A stretch of DNA of 64,000 nt, from assembly GCA_034044135.1 (NCBI GenBank), contig CP139021.1:4293635-4357634 (forward strand), written 5' to 3'. Positions 46,445 through 55,930 of this stretch are shown one piece after another; positions within the stretch are counted from its first letter, which is position 1; each line of letters starts with the position of its first letter. A model generated the notes under the pieces. That model saw only the letters and a list, made by a program, of their open reading frames with translations, was not told the origin of the DNA and ran no database searches. The position numbers and the translations under genes are program-made. This DNA comes from Flammeovirgaceae bacterium SG7u.111 (GTDB lineage: Bacteria > Bacteroidota > Bacteroidia > Cytophagales > Flammeovirgaceae).

Positions 46445-47800
46445 ATGATGAAAAAAGCAGAATCTTTAGAAGATATATATAGGTGTTTCAAATCAGAACC
46501 ACTTCAAATGAACGAACTTGATGGTTTTTATTTGGATGTAAAAGCAGGAAGGGGTGGCCCAGACCCTCGAAAGAGGATTGAGCGTGCATTAAGAGATAAT
46601 TTCGATATCGATAAGCATATTCTTTTTGTTGGCTACAAAGGATGTGGCAAAAGCACTGAGCTTAATCATTTACAGAAAGATATCCAAGACGAATTTTTGG
46701 TACTCAATTACTCGGTAATGAAAGAGCTTGACCCTGTTCATTTGAACTATATTGAGCTATTCATCGTGACAATGGAGCAATTATTTTCATTTGCCGATTC
46801 TGAAGACAAAATACATATAAGCCCAGAATATTTGAAAAACATCACACATTGGCTGGGCACAAAAGAGATTAAAGAAATTAATGATAAGTTTATAGGCTTA
46901 GATACCGAAGCAGGGGCAAAAGGAACTATTGGCGTCCCCTACCTCAAAGAGTTTTTCTACAAGTTTAAGTTTTCTGCCAAAAGCAGCAAGTCACTTAAAG
47001 AAACAATTAAACGAAACGTAGAACCAAAACTCTCCGACTTGATAGAACATTGCAATAATTTGATAAGGGAGATAAAATTGCAACTTAACAACATTGGAAA
47101 AAATGACTTGGTCATCATCATAGAAGACTTGGATAAAATCCCTATTGATAGGGCACAAGAGCTATTCTTCAATTATACCAACCAGCTTGTATCATTACAG
47201 ACTAATGTAGTTTTCACCTTCCCTATCTCCATTTACAACAGCATAAAGTATAATAACATACGAGAATACTTTAGCATGGTAAGAGAGCTACCTATGATCA
47301 AAATTGCTGAGAAAGATGGTTCAGATAATGAACAAGGAATGGACGTAATGCGAAAGATGGTAGAAAAAAGAATGGATACATCAACCCTCATTGAATCCTC
47401 AGAAATACTAAACCAAATGATACGGGATAGCGGAGGGTGTATCCGTGACTTATTTAGGATGATTCATGAAGCTGGGGAAATTGCCCTTGACTACGACGAG
47501 GAAAAAATCACTGAAAAGCACCGACACCAATCCTACTTAGCACTAAAAAAAGAATACGAAAACACTATAGCAGACAACACAGTAGACGGCAAAAAATATC
47601 CAGTAGAAGGATATTACGAAGTGCTAGTAAACTTGGCAAAAAACACTACAAAAAAAGTAGATAACACAGAAGAGCTTTTACACTTGAGAGATAATCTTTG
47701 TGTATTGGGCTATAATGGAGAGGGATGGTGCGATGTACACCCAATTGTAAAAAGTATTTTAAAGGAAAGAGGAAAATGGGATGGAAATCAAGAAGCTTAA
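46445..47800 (+). CDS. P-loop ATPase of an ATPase/TPR pair
   Basis: A 451-residue cytoplasmic NTPase. Walker A is GYKGCGKST (63-71) after a hydrophobic strand KHILFV, and the following ELNHLQKDIQ is typical of a STAND/AAA-like class. Walker B is LVIIIEDLDK (about 221-231), with an acidic pair for hydrolysis. A strand NVVFTFPISIYNSI follows and the C-terminal part ends in a winged-helix-like domain (LLHLRDNLCVLGYNGEGWCDVHPIVKSIL). The first 40 residues (LEDIYRCFKSEPLQMNELDGFYLD) are also conserved-looking. It overlaps the TPR gene by 20 bases, so the two are made together. By analogy with two-gene NTPase/TPR conflict systems it could gate a defence response, but that is inference. Confidence 0.8.
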   Translation: MMKKAESLEDIYRCFKSEPLQMNELDGFYLDVKAGRGGPDPRKRIERALRDNFDIDKHILFVGYKGCGKSTELNHLQKDIQDEFLVLNYSVMKELDPVHLNYIELFIVTMEQLFSFADSEDKIHISPEYLKNITHWLGTKEIKEINDKFIGLDTEAGAKGTIGVPYLKEFFYKFKFSAKSSKSLKETIKRNVEPKLSDLIEHCNNLIREIKLQLNNIGKNDLVIIIEDLDKIPIDRAQELFFNYTNQLVSLQTNVVFTFPISIYNSIKYNNIREYFSMVRELPMIKIAEKDGSDNEQGMDVMRKMVEKRMDTSTLIESSEILNQMIRDSGGCIRDLFRMIHEAGEIALDYDEEKITEKHRHQSYLALKKEYENTIADNTVDGKKYPVEGYYEVLVNLAKNTTKKVDNTEELLHLRDNLCVLGYNGEGWCDVHPIVKSILKERGKWDGNQEA

Positions 47801-50018
47801 CCCTCAAAGTAACTATTATACACTCGTAAATAAATTAGGAAGGTTCATTACAAGAGAAGATGAACGTGGGTATTGCTTTGTGACAACTTCTGACCAACGA
47901 GTGACCCCTGGAGTTAATCAACTACTTTTAGAGAGATCAAAAAGTAAAGGGAAAAATACCAAAGTAGTCCATATTGATAAAAAAAGTGACATAGAGGTTG
48001 TACAACAAATGAGGAATGCGCGTGATGAACAACCAAAAGCTACCGCACTCATTGTCCAAAACATTAATGACTTCATTTTAAAAGATAAAGAAGCATTAAC
48101 CCAAAAAGGGTCTGACTTTTTATTAACATTAAATTTTTCTAGGGAGGCTATTAATCAGTTAAATATCCCTATAATTTTTTGGACAACAGAAGACACTTTA
48201 CGTATTATCTCCAATAGGGCAAATGACTTATTCTCCCAAAGAAGAATGCTCACTGTTCATTTTGAAAGCCATCCAGATGACTTTTTGCCAGATGAAACAT
48301 TAGAAAACAGGTTTCAAGAAAGCTATAAGAGTAGAGAAGAGTATACGCACTTGGAAACAAAAGTAAAATTGCTAAAAAAACAGTTACACCAAGCTGAAAA
48401 AGACAACTACCCTCCCCAAAAACTATTTACCGAACTTGCTCTTCCTCTTGCACAAATATATTCTGAAATTGACCTCCATCAAGATGCTATTCTGACCATT
48501 GAAAAATACAAAGTTGAAGTAGATAAAAACAAAGATGCATATTTGATCTATCAAATTGGGAAAATATATGGAGAGGCTAAGAAATATGAAAAAGCAATTA
48601 AGCTACTAGAGGATGCGACTAATACAACTATCCACGATCCTTTCTTAGCTTCCTATATATTTTTTGAACTCGGAAAACTGTACCAAGAACTTGGCAAGTT
48701 CGACAAGGCATTGGATTTCTTTGAAAAAGACCTTCAATTGACAGAGGAGCTGTTCAAGGACAACCCGCACAGCGAGAGCCTAAAGAACGGGCTGGCGAAC
48801 TCCTTCGGAATGACAGGTGATCTCTTGCTACAAATGGGCAAGGTTCAGGAAGGACTTGAACAAATTCAAAAAGCTACTTCTCTTTTCGAGGAGCTGTTCA
48901 AGGACAACCCACACAGCGAGAGCCTAAAGGACGGGCTGGCCATTTCGTATGAAAAACTCGGCGACATTTTTAAGGCACAGGGAAAGTTCGACAAGGCATT
49001 GGATTTCTTTGAAAAAGAGACCGTCCTGTTCGAGGAGCTGTTCAAGGACAACCCGCACAGCGAGAGCCTAAAGGACGGGCTGGCCATTTCGTATGCTAAA
49101 CTCGGCGACATTTTTAAGGCGCAGGGAAAGTTCGACAAGGCATTGGATTTCTTTGAAAAACAAAGCAGGTTATCAGAGGAGCTGTTCAAGAACAACCCGC
49201 ACAGCGAGAACCTAAAGAACGGGCTGGCGATTTCGTATGCTAAACTCGGCGACATTTTTAAGGCGCAGGGAAAGTTCGACAAGGCATTGGATTTCTTTGA
49301 AAAACGAAGCAGGCTTTCAGAGGAGCTGTTCAAGGACAACCCAAACAGCGAGAGCCTAAAGAACGGGCTGGCGAACTCCTTCGGGATGACAGGTGATCTC
49401 TTGCTACAAATGGGCAAGGTTCAGGAAGGACTTGAACAAATTCAAAAAGCTACTTCTCTTTTCGAGGAGCTGTTCAAGGACAACCCACACAGCGAGAGCC
49501 TAAAGGACGGGCTGGCCATTTCGTATGCTAAACTCGGCGACATTTTTAAGGCGCATGGAAAGTTCGACAAGGCATTGGATTTCTTTGAAAAAGACCTTCA
49601 ATTGACAGAGGAGCTGTTCAAGGACAACCCGCACAGCGAGAGCCTAAAGAACGGGCTGGCGATTTCGTATGCTAAGTTAGGGATGGTTTATTTACAAATT
49701 GATCAAGTAAATAATGCATATAATCATATCAAAAAATACAAATCAATTTCTTATGAACTCTACAAGCACAACAATAGTAATATTCAAATAGTAAGCAATT
49801 ATGCTGAAGCATTATCAACTGAGTTAGGAATGCAACTACTTATTAATAGGGATATTGATATACAAAAACTCAATGAGCCAACAGATATGTTCCAACGGCT
49901 TTTTGATAAAACTCAAAGCCCTTATTACCAGAAAAAAGTAGCACTTGTACAGCAAATGGCAGACTCAAACAGTAAGGAAAATCTGAAAAAGATAATTATT
50001 GAAATACTTTCATTTTAA
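47781..50018 (+). CDS. TPR protein with degenerate NTPase-like N-terminus
   Basis: A 745-residue protein. Residues 1-185 look like a P-loop-fold domain without a Walker A motif; the strings ATALIVQNINDF, LLTLNFSREAINQLNIPIIFWTTED and RRMLTVHFE recall the N-termini of TPR proteins coupled to NTPases. Residues about 200-320 contain ordinary TPR-like helices. Residues about 322-657 are seven TPR units of exactly 48 residues (ELFKDNPHSESLKNGLAISY and KLGDIFKAQGKFDKALDFFE). The rest is a helical cap. The repeats would make a superhelical ligand-binding surface. There are no known effector domains, so activity may lie in the partner ATPase or in another protein. Confidence 0.8.
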   Translation: MEIKKLNPQSNYYTLVNKLGRFITREDERGYCFVTTSDQRVTPGVNQLLLERSKSKGKNTKVVHIDKKSDIEVVQQMRNARDEQPKATALIVQNINDFILKDKEALTQKGSDFLLTLNFSREAINQLNIPIIFWTTEDTLRIISNRANDLFSQRRMLTVHFESHPDDFLPDETLENRFQESYKSREEYTHLETKVKLLKKQLHQAEKDNYPPQKLFTELALPLAQIYSEIDLHQDAILTIEKYKVEVDKNKDAYLIYQIGKIYGEAKKYEKAIKLLEDATNTTIHDPFLASYIFFELGKLYQELGKFDKALDFFEKDLQLTEELFKDNPHSESLKNGLANSFGMTGDLLLQMGKVQEGLEQIQKATSLFEELFKDNPHSESLKDGLAISYEKLGDIFKAQGKFDKALDFFEKETVLFEELFKDNPHSESLKDGLAISYAKLGDIFKAQGKFDKALDFFEKQSRLSEELFKNNPHSENLKNGLAISYAKLGDIFKAQGKFDKALDFFEKRSRLSEELFKDNPNSESLKNGLANSFGMTGDLLLQMGKVQEGLEQIQKATSLFEELFKDNPHSESLKDGLAISYAKLGDIFKAHGKFDKALDFFEKDLQLTEELFKDNPHSESLKNGLAISYAKLGMVYLQIDQVNNAYNHIKKYKSISYELYKHNNSNIQIVSNYAEALSTELGMQLLINRDIDIQKLNEPTDMFQRLFDKTQSPYYQKKVALVQQMADSNSKENLKKIIIEILSF
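48744..49751 (+). repeat. seven tandem 144-bp TPR-coding units
   Basis: The string GAGGAGCTGTTCAAGGA recurs at 48744, 48888, 49032, 49176, 49320, 49464 and 49608: exact 144-base spacing. Units are nearly identical in DNA, not only in protein. Units 1 and 5 share a distinct variant (NSFGMTGDLLLQMGKVQEGL) and differ by about one base in the variant half. The repeats are clearly richer in GC than the rest of the gene. Confidence 0.95.
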
Positions 50019-50576
50019 ATAAAGAAGCTTCCAGAAGTGCCTCAATAGGATTTATCAAAGAAGCAGAATACCCTATTTTTGCCTTTTCTCCTTTTATTTA
50101 TGCCACAAATCTTCCCATACACGCTGCAAATGGAGATATTTTAGGCAAGGGACTCCCTGTGGAGCAATTTTAGGGTTGAAAAAAGCCAAACAAACTATCC
50201 TTTCCAACTTGATGTTGTCCTACGATAAGTCTAGGAATCTCCACCCCCAACCCGTGTCATTCCCAACTCAATTGGTGCCGATAGCTATCGGCATCCCTCC
50301 GACTAGTCCGCAATGCACCACTGCTATTCAAAAAGAAAGCTCCGCAATGCCTACTGGTGCATGGGTTGGAGATACCGCATCTACGTGCGGCATGACTCCC
50401 TTATCTGTCATTCTGGGCGTAGATACTGGATGATACTTTCAAAGTGGCAACTCATTGGTGAAAATCTTCCTTCCCATAGGAGGTTTCTCCTTTTAATTTT
50501 CTCTATTTTTGCAGAATGCATGCTTCCTGACTCAAGCAGGAAGTGGTGATAAAGACAGAAGGTGTTAAGAGAAAGA
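50019..50576. other. intergenic region with hairpin-headed repeat
   Basis: About 560 bases between the TPR gene and mutS2. The centre holds repeat copy C (50250-50400). The short frames across it follow repeat structure, not protein patterns. The last 100 bases should hold the mutS2 promoter. Confidence 0.5.
50250..50400. repeat. dispersed hairpin-headed repeat, copy C (both heads)
   Basis: Left head: GTGTCATTCCCAACTCAATTGG followed by an 18-bp perfect palindrome TGCCGATAGCTATCGGCA (50276-50293) and TCCCTCC. The core GACTAGTCCGCAATG...CTATTCAAAAAG...CTCCGCAATG resembles copies A and B. The right end is an inverted head: on the minus strand GTCATGCCGCACGTAGATGC then GGTATCTCC. The element therefore has inverted hairpin ends, like a small MITE. 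Confidence 0.65.
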
Positions 50577-52994
50577 ATGAACAATAATTTATACCCAAAA
50601 AATATAGAGGAGAAGTTAGGTTTCGATACCGTTAGGGAGCTTTTGGCGGAGAAGTGCGAAGGACCTGTGGGAGAGTCTTATGTATATAAGATGCGCTTTT
50701 CGGATAGGTTCGACCTTATCCAGAAGTTGGTAGCCCAAACGGATGAGTTTGTGCAGTTGCTTGTCTCGGGCGATGATTTCCCCCGAAGCAACTACCTCGA
50801 TATGGAGGACAGCCTCAAAAAATCGAAGATCATAGGCGCATATTTGCTGGAAGAGGAGTTGTACGACCTCAAGCGGGCACTTACTACGCTGCATGCCTGC
50901 TTGGCTTTTTTCTACTCGGAAAAAAGTGAGGAATATGTGGAGCTAAAAAAGCTGACCGAAACGGTGAACTTCGACGCGGGTATCCTCAAAAAAATGGAGG
51001 CGATCATAGACGACCGAGGAAAGATCAAAGACAACGCATCGCCCGAACTTTCCCGCATCCGTTCCAAGCTGGCGTCGGAAGAGGGAAGGCTCAGAAAGGT
51101 ATTGGATGCTTCTCTCCGCAACTTGAAGCAACTGGGCATGGCAGCTGAAAACTCTTCACCCACTATCCGAGAAGGAAGGATGGTTGTGCCCGTGCCTGCC
51201 GAGTACAAGCGGAAGGTAAAAGGCATTGTCCACGATTCTTCTGCTACGGGGCAAACAGTCTATATAGAACCCGAAGAAGTCCTCAACCTCAACAATGAGA
51301 TTCGGGAGCTGGGCTTTTTGGAAAGGCAGGAAATCATCAAAATCCTGTCGCAGATCACCGATGAAATCCGACCAATGGTGGATGATTTGCTCAAGGCCAA
51401 CCTCTTTTTGGGCATGATCGACTTCATTAAAGCCAAGGCATCGCTTGCCATAGAGCTCGATGCCATAAAGCCTGAAGCTGTTCCGGAGCCCTACATAGAA
51501 TGGTACGAAGCTTATCACCCTTTGCTCCTGCTCAACTTCAGAAAAATGGACAGAAAGGTGGTTCCTCAAAACGTAAAACTGAACGAAGAGCAACGCATCG
51601 TCTTGGTATCGGGACCAAATGCAGGCGGAAAGTCGGTGGCGCTCAAAACCATTGGGCTTATCCAATACATGTACCAGTGCGGCATGATGGTGACCATATT
51701 AGAGACCTCTAAAATGGGGGTTTTCAAAAAAATATTTATCGACATAGGTGATGAGCAATCGTTGGAAGATGATTTGAGTACCTATAGCTCGCACCTTACC
51801 AACATGAAGCACTTTTTGCTGAACGCTCGCCACAGCGCCCTTTGTCTCATTGATGAATTTGGTGCGGGAACTGAGCCAAAACTGGGCGGAGCTATCGCCG
51901 AGGCTATTTTGGAACGGCTCAACCAACAAACGGTATTCGGAATCATCACTACGCACTACGCCAACCTCAAGGTTTTTGCCGACAAAACGGAAGGGCTGAT
52001 AAACGGGGCGATGCGCTACGACGTGGAAAACCTCCAACCGCTCTACAAACTAGACCTTGGCAAGCCGGGCAGCTCTTTTGCCCTAGAGATTTCAGAGAAA
52101 ATTGGGCTTCCTAAAAAAGTGGTAGCTGCGGCGAGGAAGAAAGTAGGCTCGAAGCAGGTGAGCTTGGAGCGCCTTCTTTCCCAACTAGAAACCGATAAGC
52201 ACGAAGTGGAGGAAAAGCAACGGGAACTGGTAAGGAAAGAACGTGAGCTAGAAAAGCTGAAAGAGAAATATGAGTTGCTAAAGGAATTCCAAGAAACGAA
52301 CAAGAAAAAGCTCATTTCTAATGCGAAGGTTGAGGCTGAGAAGCTTTTGAAAGAAGCCAATCAGAAGATTGAACAGACCATAAAAGGGATACGGGAAAAT
52401 AAGGCTGATAGAGAGGTTACCAAATCGCTGCGAAAAGACCTTGAGGAGTTTAAGGAAAAAGTAGAAGTAAAGAAAAAGGACATCCCACAAGAAGAAATTG
52501 AGCCGAAAGAGGAAATAGTAGTAGTTGGTGGGCAGATAAAAGCTGGTGATTATGTGCAGATAAAAGGGCAAACCGCGCTAGGTGAAGTACTTGCCGTGGG
52601 CAGCAAAGATGCCGAGGTTTCGATAGGTTTGCTTCGCTCCAATATCAAGCTGAATCGCCTCACGAAGGTGAGCCGAAAAAACTTTAAAAAGCAACAAAAA
52701 GCAGCGGTGAACTACAGCAGCGGCATAGACCTGAATGCAAAGATGGCAAACTTCAAACCGAAGATTGACTTGCGAGGGAAACGTGCCGAGGAAGCCCTTA
52801 AAATAGTAGATGACTTTGTAGATGAAGCGGTGATTTTGGGACAGAAAACCTTGACTATTGTGCATGGAAAGGGAGACGGTATTTTGCGACAGCTTATCCG
52901 CAACCAGCTCAAAAATTTCAAAGAAGTAAAAAGTATGGAAGACGAACACCCCGACCATGGCGGCCCTGGAGTTACGCTGGTGACGCTTCAGTAA
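50577..52994 (+). CDS. mutS2: MutS2 family ATPase/endonuclease
   Basis: An 805-residue MutS2 (ATG 50577 preferred to GTG 50562). The N-terminal MutS core and clamp helices precede the ATPase domain with Walker A GPNAGGKSVALKT (about 346-358) and Walker B CLIDEFGAGTEP, then a long charged coiled coil and a C-terminal Smr nuclease domain (about 725-805, IDLRGKRAEEALKIVDDFVD and IVHGKGDGILRQLI). MutS2 proteins act in suppression of recombination or in rescue of collided ribosomes. It seems a single-gene transcript. Confidence 0.97.
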   Translation: MNNNLYPKNIEEKLGFDTVRELLAEKCEGPVGESYVYKMRFSDRFDLIQKLVAQTDEFVQLLVSGDDFPRSNYLDMEDSLKKSKIIGAYLLEEELYDLKRALTTLHACLAFFYSEKSEEYVELKKLTETVNFDAGILKKMEAIIDDRGKIKDNASPELSRIRSKLASEEGRLRKVLDASLRNLKQLGMAAENSSPTIREGRMVVPVPAEYKRKVKGIVHDSSATGQTVYIEPEEVLNLNNEIRELGFLERQEIIKILSQITDEIRPMVDDLLKANLFLGMIDFIKAKASLAIELDAIKPEAVPEPYIEWYEAYHPLLLLNFRKMDRKVVPQNVKLNEEQRIVLVSGPNAGGKSVALKTIGLIQYMYQCGMMVTILETSKMGVFKKIFIDIGDEQSLEDDLSTYSSHLTNMKHFLLNARHSALCLIDEFGAGTEPKLGGAIAEAILERLNQQTVFGIITTHYANLKVFADKTEGLINGAMRYDVENLQPLYKLDLGKPGSSFALEISEKIGLPKKVVAAARKKVGSKQVSLERLLSQLETDKHEVEEKQRELVRKERELEKLKEKYELLKEFQETNKKKLISNAKVEAEKLLKEANQKIEQTIKGIRENKADREVTKSLRKDLEEFKEKVEVKKKDIPQEEIEPKEEIVVVGGQIKAGDYVQIKGQTALGEVLAVGSKDAEVSIGLLRSNIKLNRLTKVSRKNFKKQQKAAVNYSSGIDLNAKMANFKPKIDLRGKRAEEALKIVDDFVDEAVILGQKTLTIVHGKGDGILRQLIRNQLKNFKEVKSMEDEHPDHGGPGVTLVTLQ

Positions 52995-53157
52995 CCCTTC
53001 ATTCTTCAACGACATCCTAAGGCAGCTTTTCACGGCTGCCTTTCTTATTTCCCTTCCAAAAACATTCTACAAATTTTTCGGGTTAAAAATAGTTTCCCCA
53101 AAAGATCACTTATATTGTAACCTAAATTAATTCAACAGTTTTTAACACATCAATCCA

Positions 53158-53850
53158 ATGAAAAAACTTATACACTATTTGAATCCAACACTTTTTATCA
53201 TACTTGCGGTCATTTTATTTGGTTGCGAAGACAAGGATGCACTCCAAAAAATCGAAAATCTGAAACAAGAGGTCTCGACCTTAAGCGATGAACAACAAGC
53301 TACTTTGGCAGAGCTTAAAGCAGCTACAAAAACATCGGACAGTCTGATTACTGTGGTCAACGATCTTACCAATGAACTGGAAAAAGCAAAGGGCATTGCT
53401 CCTAAGGGATATAAAGCCAGTTCGCAAGATGAAAATGATATTGAAACTTTAGTAAATAACATTCATAGAGGATGGGAATCCATGTTTAAAACCCAAAATA
53501 CTAACGACGTTCTCCAATACTTTTTACCAAAATACACCACTGGTTCCATCCGAATCAATACAGAAAACATTCCCTCGGTACAGAAAAATACTTACAAAGA
53601 TTTTGAACAGCATTTGAAAGACCTGATAGCCGCAGAAGAAAACATCAGTGTATCTTTTGGGCAAACTGATTTTCTTTATACAGAAGTAAAAGGACAAATA
53701 TTTGTAACAAGTTATAAGTTCAATATTCGCGTGTATTCCAATGATAGGCAGATACATACAAGCTCAATCGTTTCTATGTTGGCTGGCGGCAAAAAAGATG
53801 GTACATGGAAAGTAGGTGCTTACAATTGGGTAACTTTCAATTATAAGTAA
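53158..53850 (+). CDS. coiled-coil lipoprotein of unknown function
   Basis: A 230-residue lipoprotein (lipobox ILFGC near residue 23). A coiled coil (about 28-80, LQKIENLKQEVSTLSDEQQA) is followed by a compact domain of about 130 residues with an NTF2/SnoaL-like pattern: helix IHRGWESMFKTQNTNDVLQY, strands GQIFVTSYKFNIRVY and the end GTWKVGAYNWVTFNYK. The likely place is the outer membrane or periplasm. The function is unknown. Confidence 0.6.
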   Translation: MKKLIHYLNPTLFIILAVILFGCEDKDALQKIENLKQEVSTLSDEQQATLAELKAATKTSDSLITVVNDLTNELEKAKGIAPKGYKASSQDENDIETLVNNIHRGWESMFKTQNTNDVLQYFLPKYTTGSIRINTENIPSVQKNTYKDFEQHLKDLIAAEENISVSFGQTDFLYTEVKGQIFVTSYKFNIRVYSNDRQIHTSSIVSMLAGGKKDGTWKVGAYNWVTFNYK

Positions 53851-53920
53851 CCTACAGCGGTGTTTGTCGTATCTATTCCCATAATTGTCTTTACACCTCA
53901 AACCAACTTGTATTTCATTT

Positions 53921-54493
53921 ATGAGAAATTTAAAGTTTATGAAAAACACTGCTTTTATCGCAACTCTTTTGTTTATTTGTTTTACTTCTATAGATGCTTT
54001 CTCCCAATTTTACATTGGAGGAAATATTGGCAATTCTTTCGTCAACAAAGAATTGAAGGATGTCAACTTGGATAACTACAAGCTCAAGTCCAACTCATTG
54101 GCCTACAAAATCTATGGTGGGTTTGGGAAAGACTTCTTAGGGGCTGAAGGAGGCTACCGCAACTTAGGAGAAGTGAAAGACGAAGACTCGGGAATTAACT
54201 TATCATCCAAAATTTCTGGTTGGGACGTTGCAGCTAGAGGCAAGATCAACATAGGTCCTATATTTGCGTTTGGGAAGGCTGGAGCTTTTTTTGCCAAAGA
54301 AGAAAATATGATAGGAGGCTTTACCCCTACCACCACCACGGAGAACAGTACTAATTTCTTATGGGGCTTGGGCGCTGGAGTCAAACTTGGAACACTGGGA
54401 ATAAGAGCTGAGTTCGAATCCCTTGACATCAAGTCTTCAAGTAAAATTTCCATGCTCACCATTGGTGCAACCTTTGACATTGGAGAAGAGTAA
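53921..54493 (+). CDS. outer-membrane beta-barrel protein (OmpA/OmpX type)
   Basis: A 190-residue porin-like protein with signal peptide (FIATLLFICFTSIDAFSQ) and eight predicted strands: FYIGGNIGNSFVN, LAYKIYGGFGKDFLGAEGGY, GPIFAFGKAGAFFA, FLWGLGAGVKLGTLGIRAEF, SMLTIGATFDIGEE. The ATG at 53921 or the one at 53939 could be used; both keep the signal peptide. It is followed by a strong terminator, so it is the end of its transcript. Confidence 0.75.
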   Translation: MRNLKFMKNTAFIATLLFICFTSIDAFSQFYIGGNIGNSFVNKELKDVNLDNYKLKSNSLAYKIYGGFGKDFLGAEGGYRNLGEVKDEDSGINLSSKISGWDVAARGKINIGPIFAFGKAGAFFAKEENMIGGFTPTTTTENSTNFLWGLGAGVKLGTLGIRAEFESLDIKSSSKISMLTIGATFDIGEE

Positions 54494-54523
54494 AAAAGAG
54501 TAAATCTTCAAGAAATAATATAC

Positions 54524-54561
54524 AGTGGGAAGAAAGTCAAGGCTTTCTTCCCACTTTTTTT
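54524..54561 (+). terminator. intrinsic terminator after the beta-barrel gene
   Basis: A 13-pair stem AGTGGGAAGAAAG / CTTTCTTCCCACT with loop TCAAGG and a T7 run. Confidence 0.95.
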
Positions 54562-54691
54562 GGTATTACATATCATGTATTTATATGATACCCATCATTG
54601 GAAGGTAATTGATCGAGTCTGACTTTTGAAGTAGTTATATGGCACAAGGAAATAGTCCTTTACCTATTCAGAAACTTACTTTTTTTGACAG

Positions 54692-55870
54692 ATGAAGAAG
54701 GCTCTAGTCTTATTTTTTACATTAATCTCCACCACTCTCGTATCTGCCCAAGAGCAAGAAGCCCAACCGACGACTACCTTCAAGCTTGGAGGCTACGTAA
54801 AAGCCGACTACCTAGTCACTAAATTTTACAATGGAGAAGTGAAAGAAGGCGCACTCATCCGTGACTTTCACGTGCCAGGACAAATCCCAATAGGCGCCAC
54901 CAATGTGAATTCCTATGGGGATTTCCATGTAAAAGAGTCTAGATTTAATGTAGATATCCGCAGCGATAAGTTTGGAAAGCCTGTAAGAGCATTTTTTGAA
55001 ATGGATTTTATGCTCTCTGCCCAAGGCAACACCAATGTCAGCAACTCTTACGCTCCTCGCCTTAGGCATTTCTATTTTGAATGGAACAATATTTTAGTGG
55101 GACAGACTTGGTCCAACTTCATGATAGTAATGGTTCCTGAAGAATTAGATTTCATTGGGGCATCGGAAGGTGTTGTATTCGTAAGGCAACCGATGGTGCG
55201 AGTTACCAAAGGGTCATGGGCTTTTTCACTAGAAAACCCAGAAACAACTATTAAATACGCCGAAAGCCCAGGCATAGCAAAAAGCAATGCTTTTACCCTA
55301 CCCGACTTTACAGCCAGAAAGAACTTTAGTGGGAAATGGGGCAGTTGGAGTGTCGCAGCCATTGGCCGCCAACTTTGCAGCGTAGATAGTTCCAAAACAA
55401 GTAATTGCTTTGGTTATGGACTTACCACAGGAGGTAAAATAAATGTGGGAAGCAAAGGCGATGACATCAGAATAGTAGCTACTTACGGTTCAGGCTTAGG
55501 TCGCTACGTAGGGCTTGGTCTCTCAGCTTCCAGCACAGTAAGCGATAAGGAAATTAAAAATATAGAAACGATCAACGGCTATATAGCCTATAACCATTAT
55601 TGGGCACCCAAGTTTTGCTCCAGCGCAAGCTTTTCTTATTTTGAAGCTAACAACGATCCGCTGCTGACTGGGCTAGATGCCAACAAAACAGCCTACAGCG
55701 GATCTGTTAATCTGAAGTATAGACCGACCAAAGATCTTTGGTTTGGGGCGGAGTTTTCTCACGGGTATAGGGAGATTGAAAATGGAGATTCGGGAAGCTT
55801 TGATAGAATCCAGTTTTCAGCTAAGTACATTTTTGGCTACGACAACTTCAAACATGTTTTTGAAAAGTAA
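54692..55870 (+). CDS. DcaP-like outer-membrane porin
   Basis: A 392-residue outer-membrane channel with signal peptide MKKALVLFFTLISTTLVSAQ. The first strand FKLGGYVKADYLVTKF, then VKESRFNVDIRSDKFG, RAFFEMDFML, RLRHFYFEWNNILVGQTWSNF and the C-terminal strands match the DcaP family of trimeric porins for dicarboxylic or aromatic acids. The substrate is not known here. Its own terminator follows. Confidence 0.82.
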   Translation: MKKALVLFFTLISTTLVSAQEQEAQPTTTFKLGGYVKADYLVTKFYNGEVKEGALIRDFHVPGQIPIGATNVNSYGDFHVKESRFNVDIRSDKFGKPVRAFFEMDFMLSAQGNTNVSNSYAPRLRHFYFEWNNILVGQTWSNFMIVMVPEELDFIGASEGVVFVRQPMVRVTKGSWAFSLENPETTIKYAESPGIAKSNAFTLPDFTARKNFSGKWGSWSVAAIGRQLCSVDSSKTSNCFGYGLTTGGKINVGSKGDDIRIVATYGSGLGRYVGLGLSASSTVSDKEIKNIETINGYIAYNHYWAPKFCSSASFSYFEANNDPLLTGLDANKTAYSGSVNLKYRPTKDLWFGAEFSHGYREIENGDSGSFDRIQFSAKYIFGYDNFKHVFEK

Positions 55871-55890
55871 AAACCATTTCTTTTTTGACA

Positions 55891-55930
55891 AAACGGTCAC
55901 TTTGGGCTATTCCAAAGTGACCGTTTTTTT
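55891..55930 (+). terminator. intrinsic terminator after the porin gene
   Basis: A 15-pair stem AAACGGTCACTTTGG / CCAAAGTGACCGTTT with loop GCTATT and a T run. It is symmetric enough to act on both strands. Confidence 0.92.

Noticed and set aside
48866-49417. Minus-strand frame of 183 codons in the TPR array
   Set aside because: An antisense shadow created by the 144-bp repeats; its own sequence is repetitive only because the coding strand is.
48744-49751. CRISPR array
   Set aside because: The repeats are long, contiguous and in frame with TPR coding, with no spacers.
50176-50549. Short frames downstream of the TPR gene
   Set aside because: They follow the hairpin repeat, not a protein pattern.
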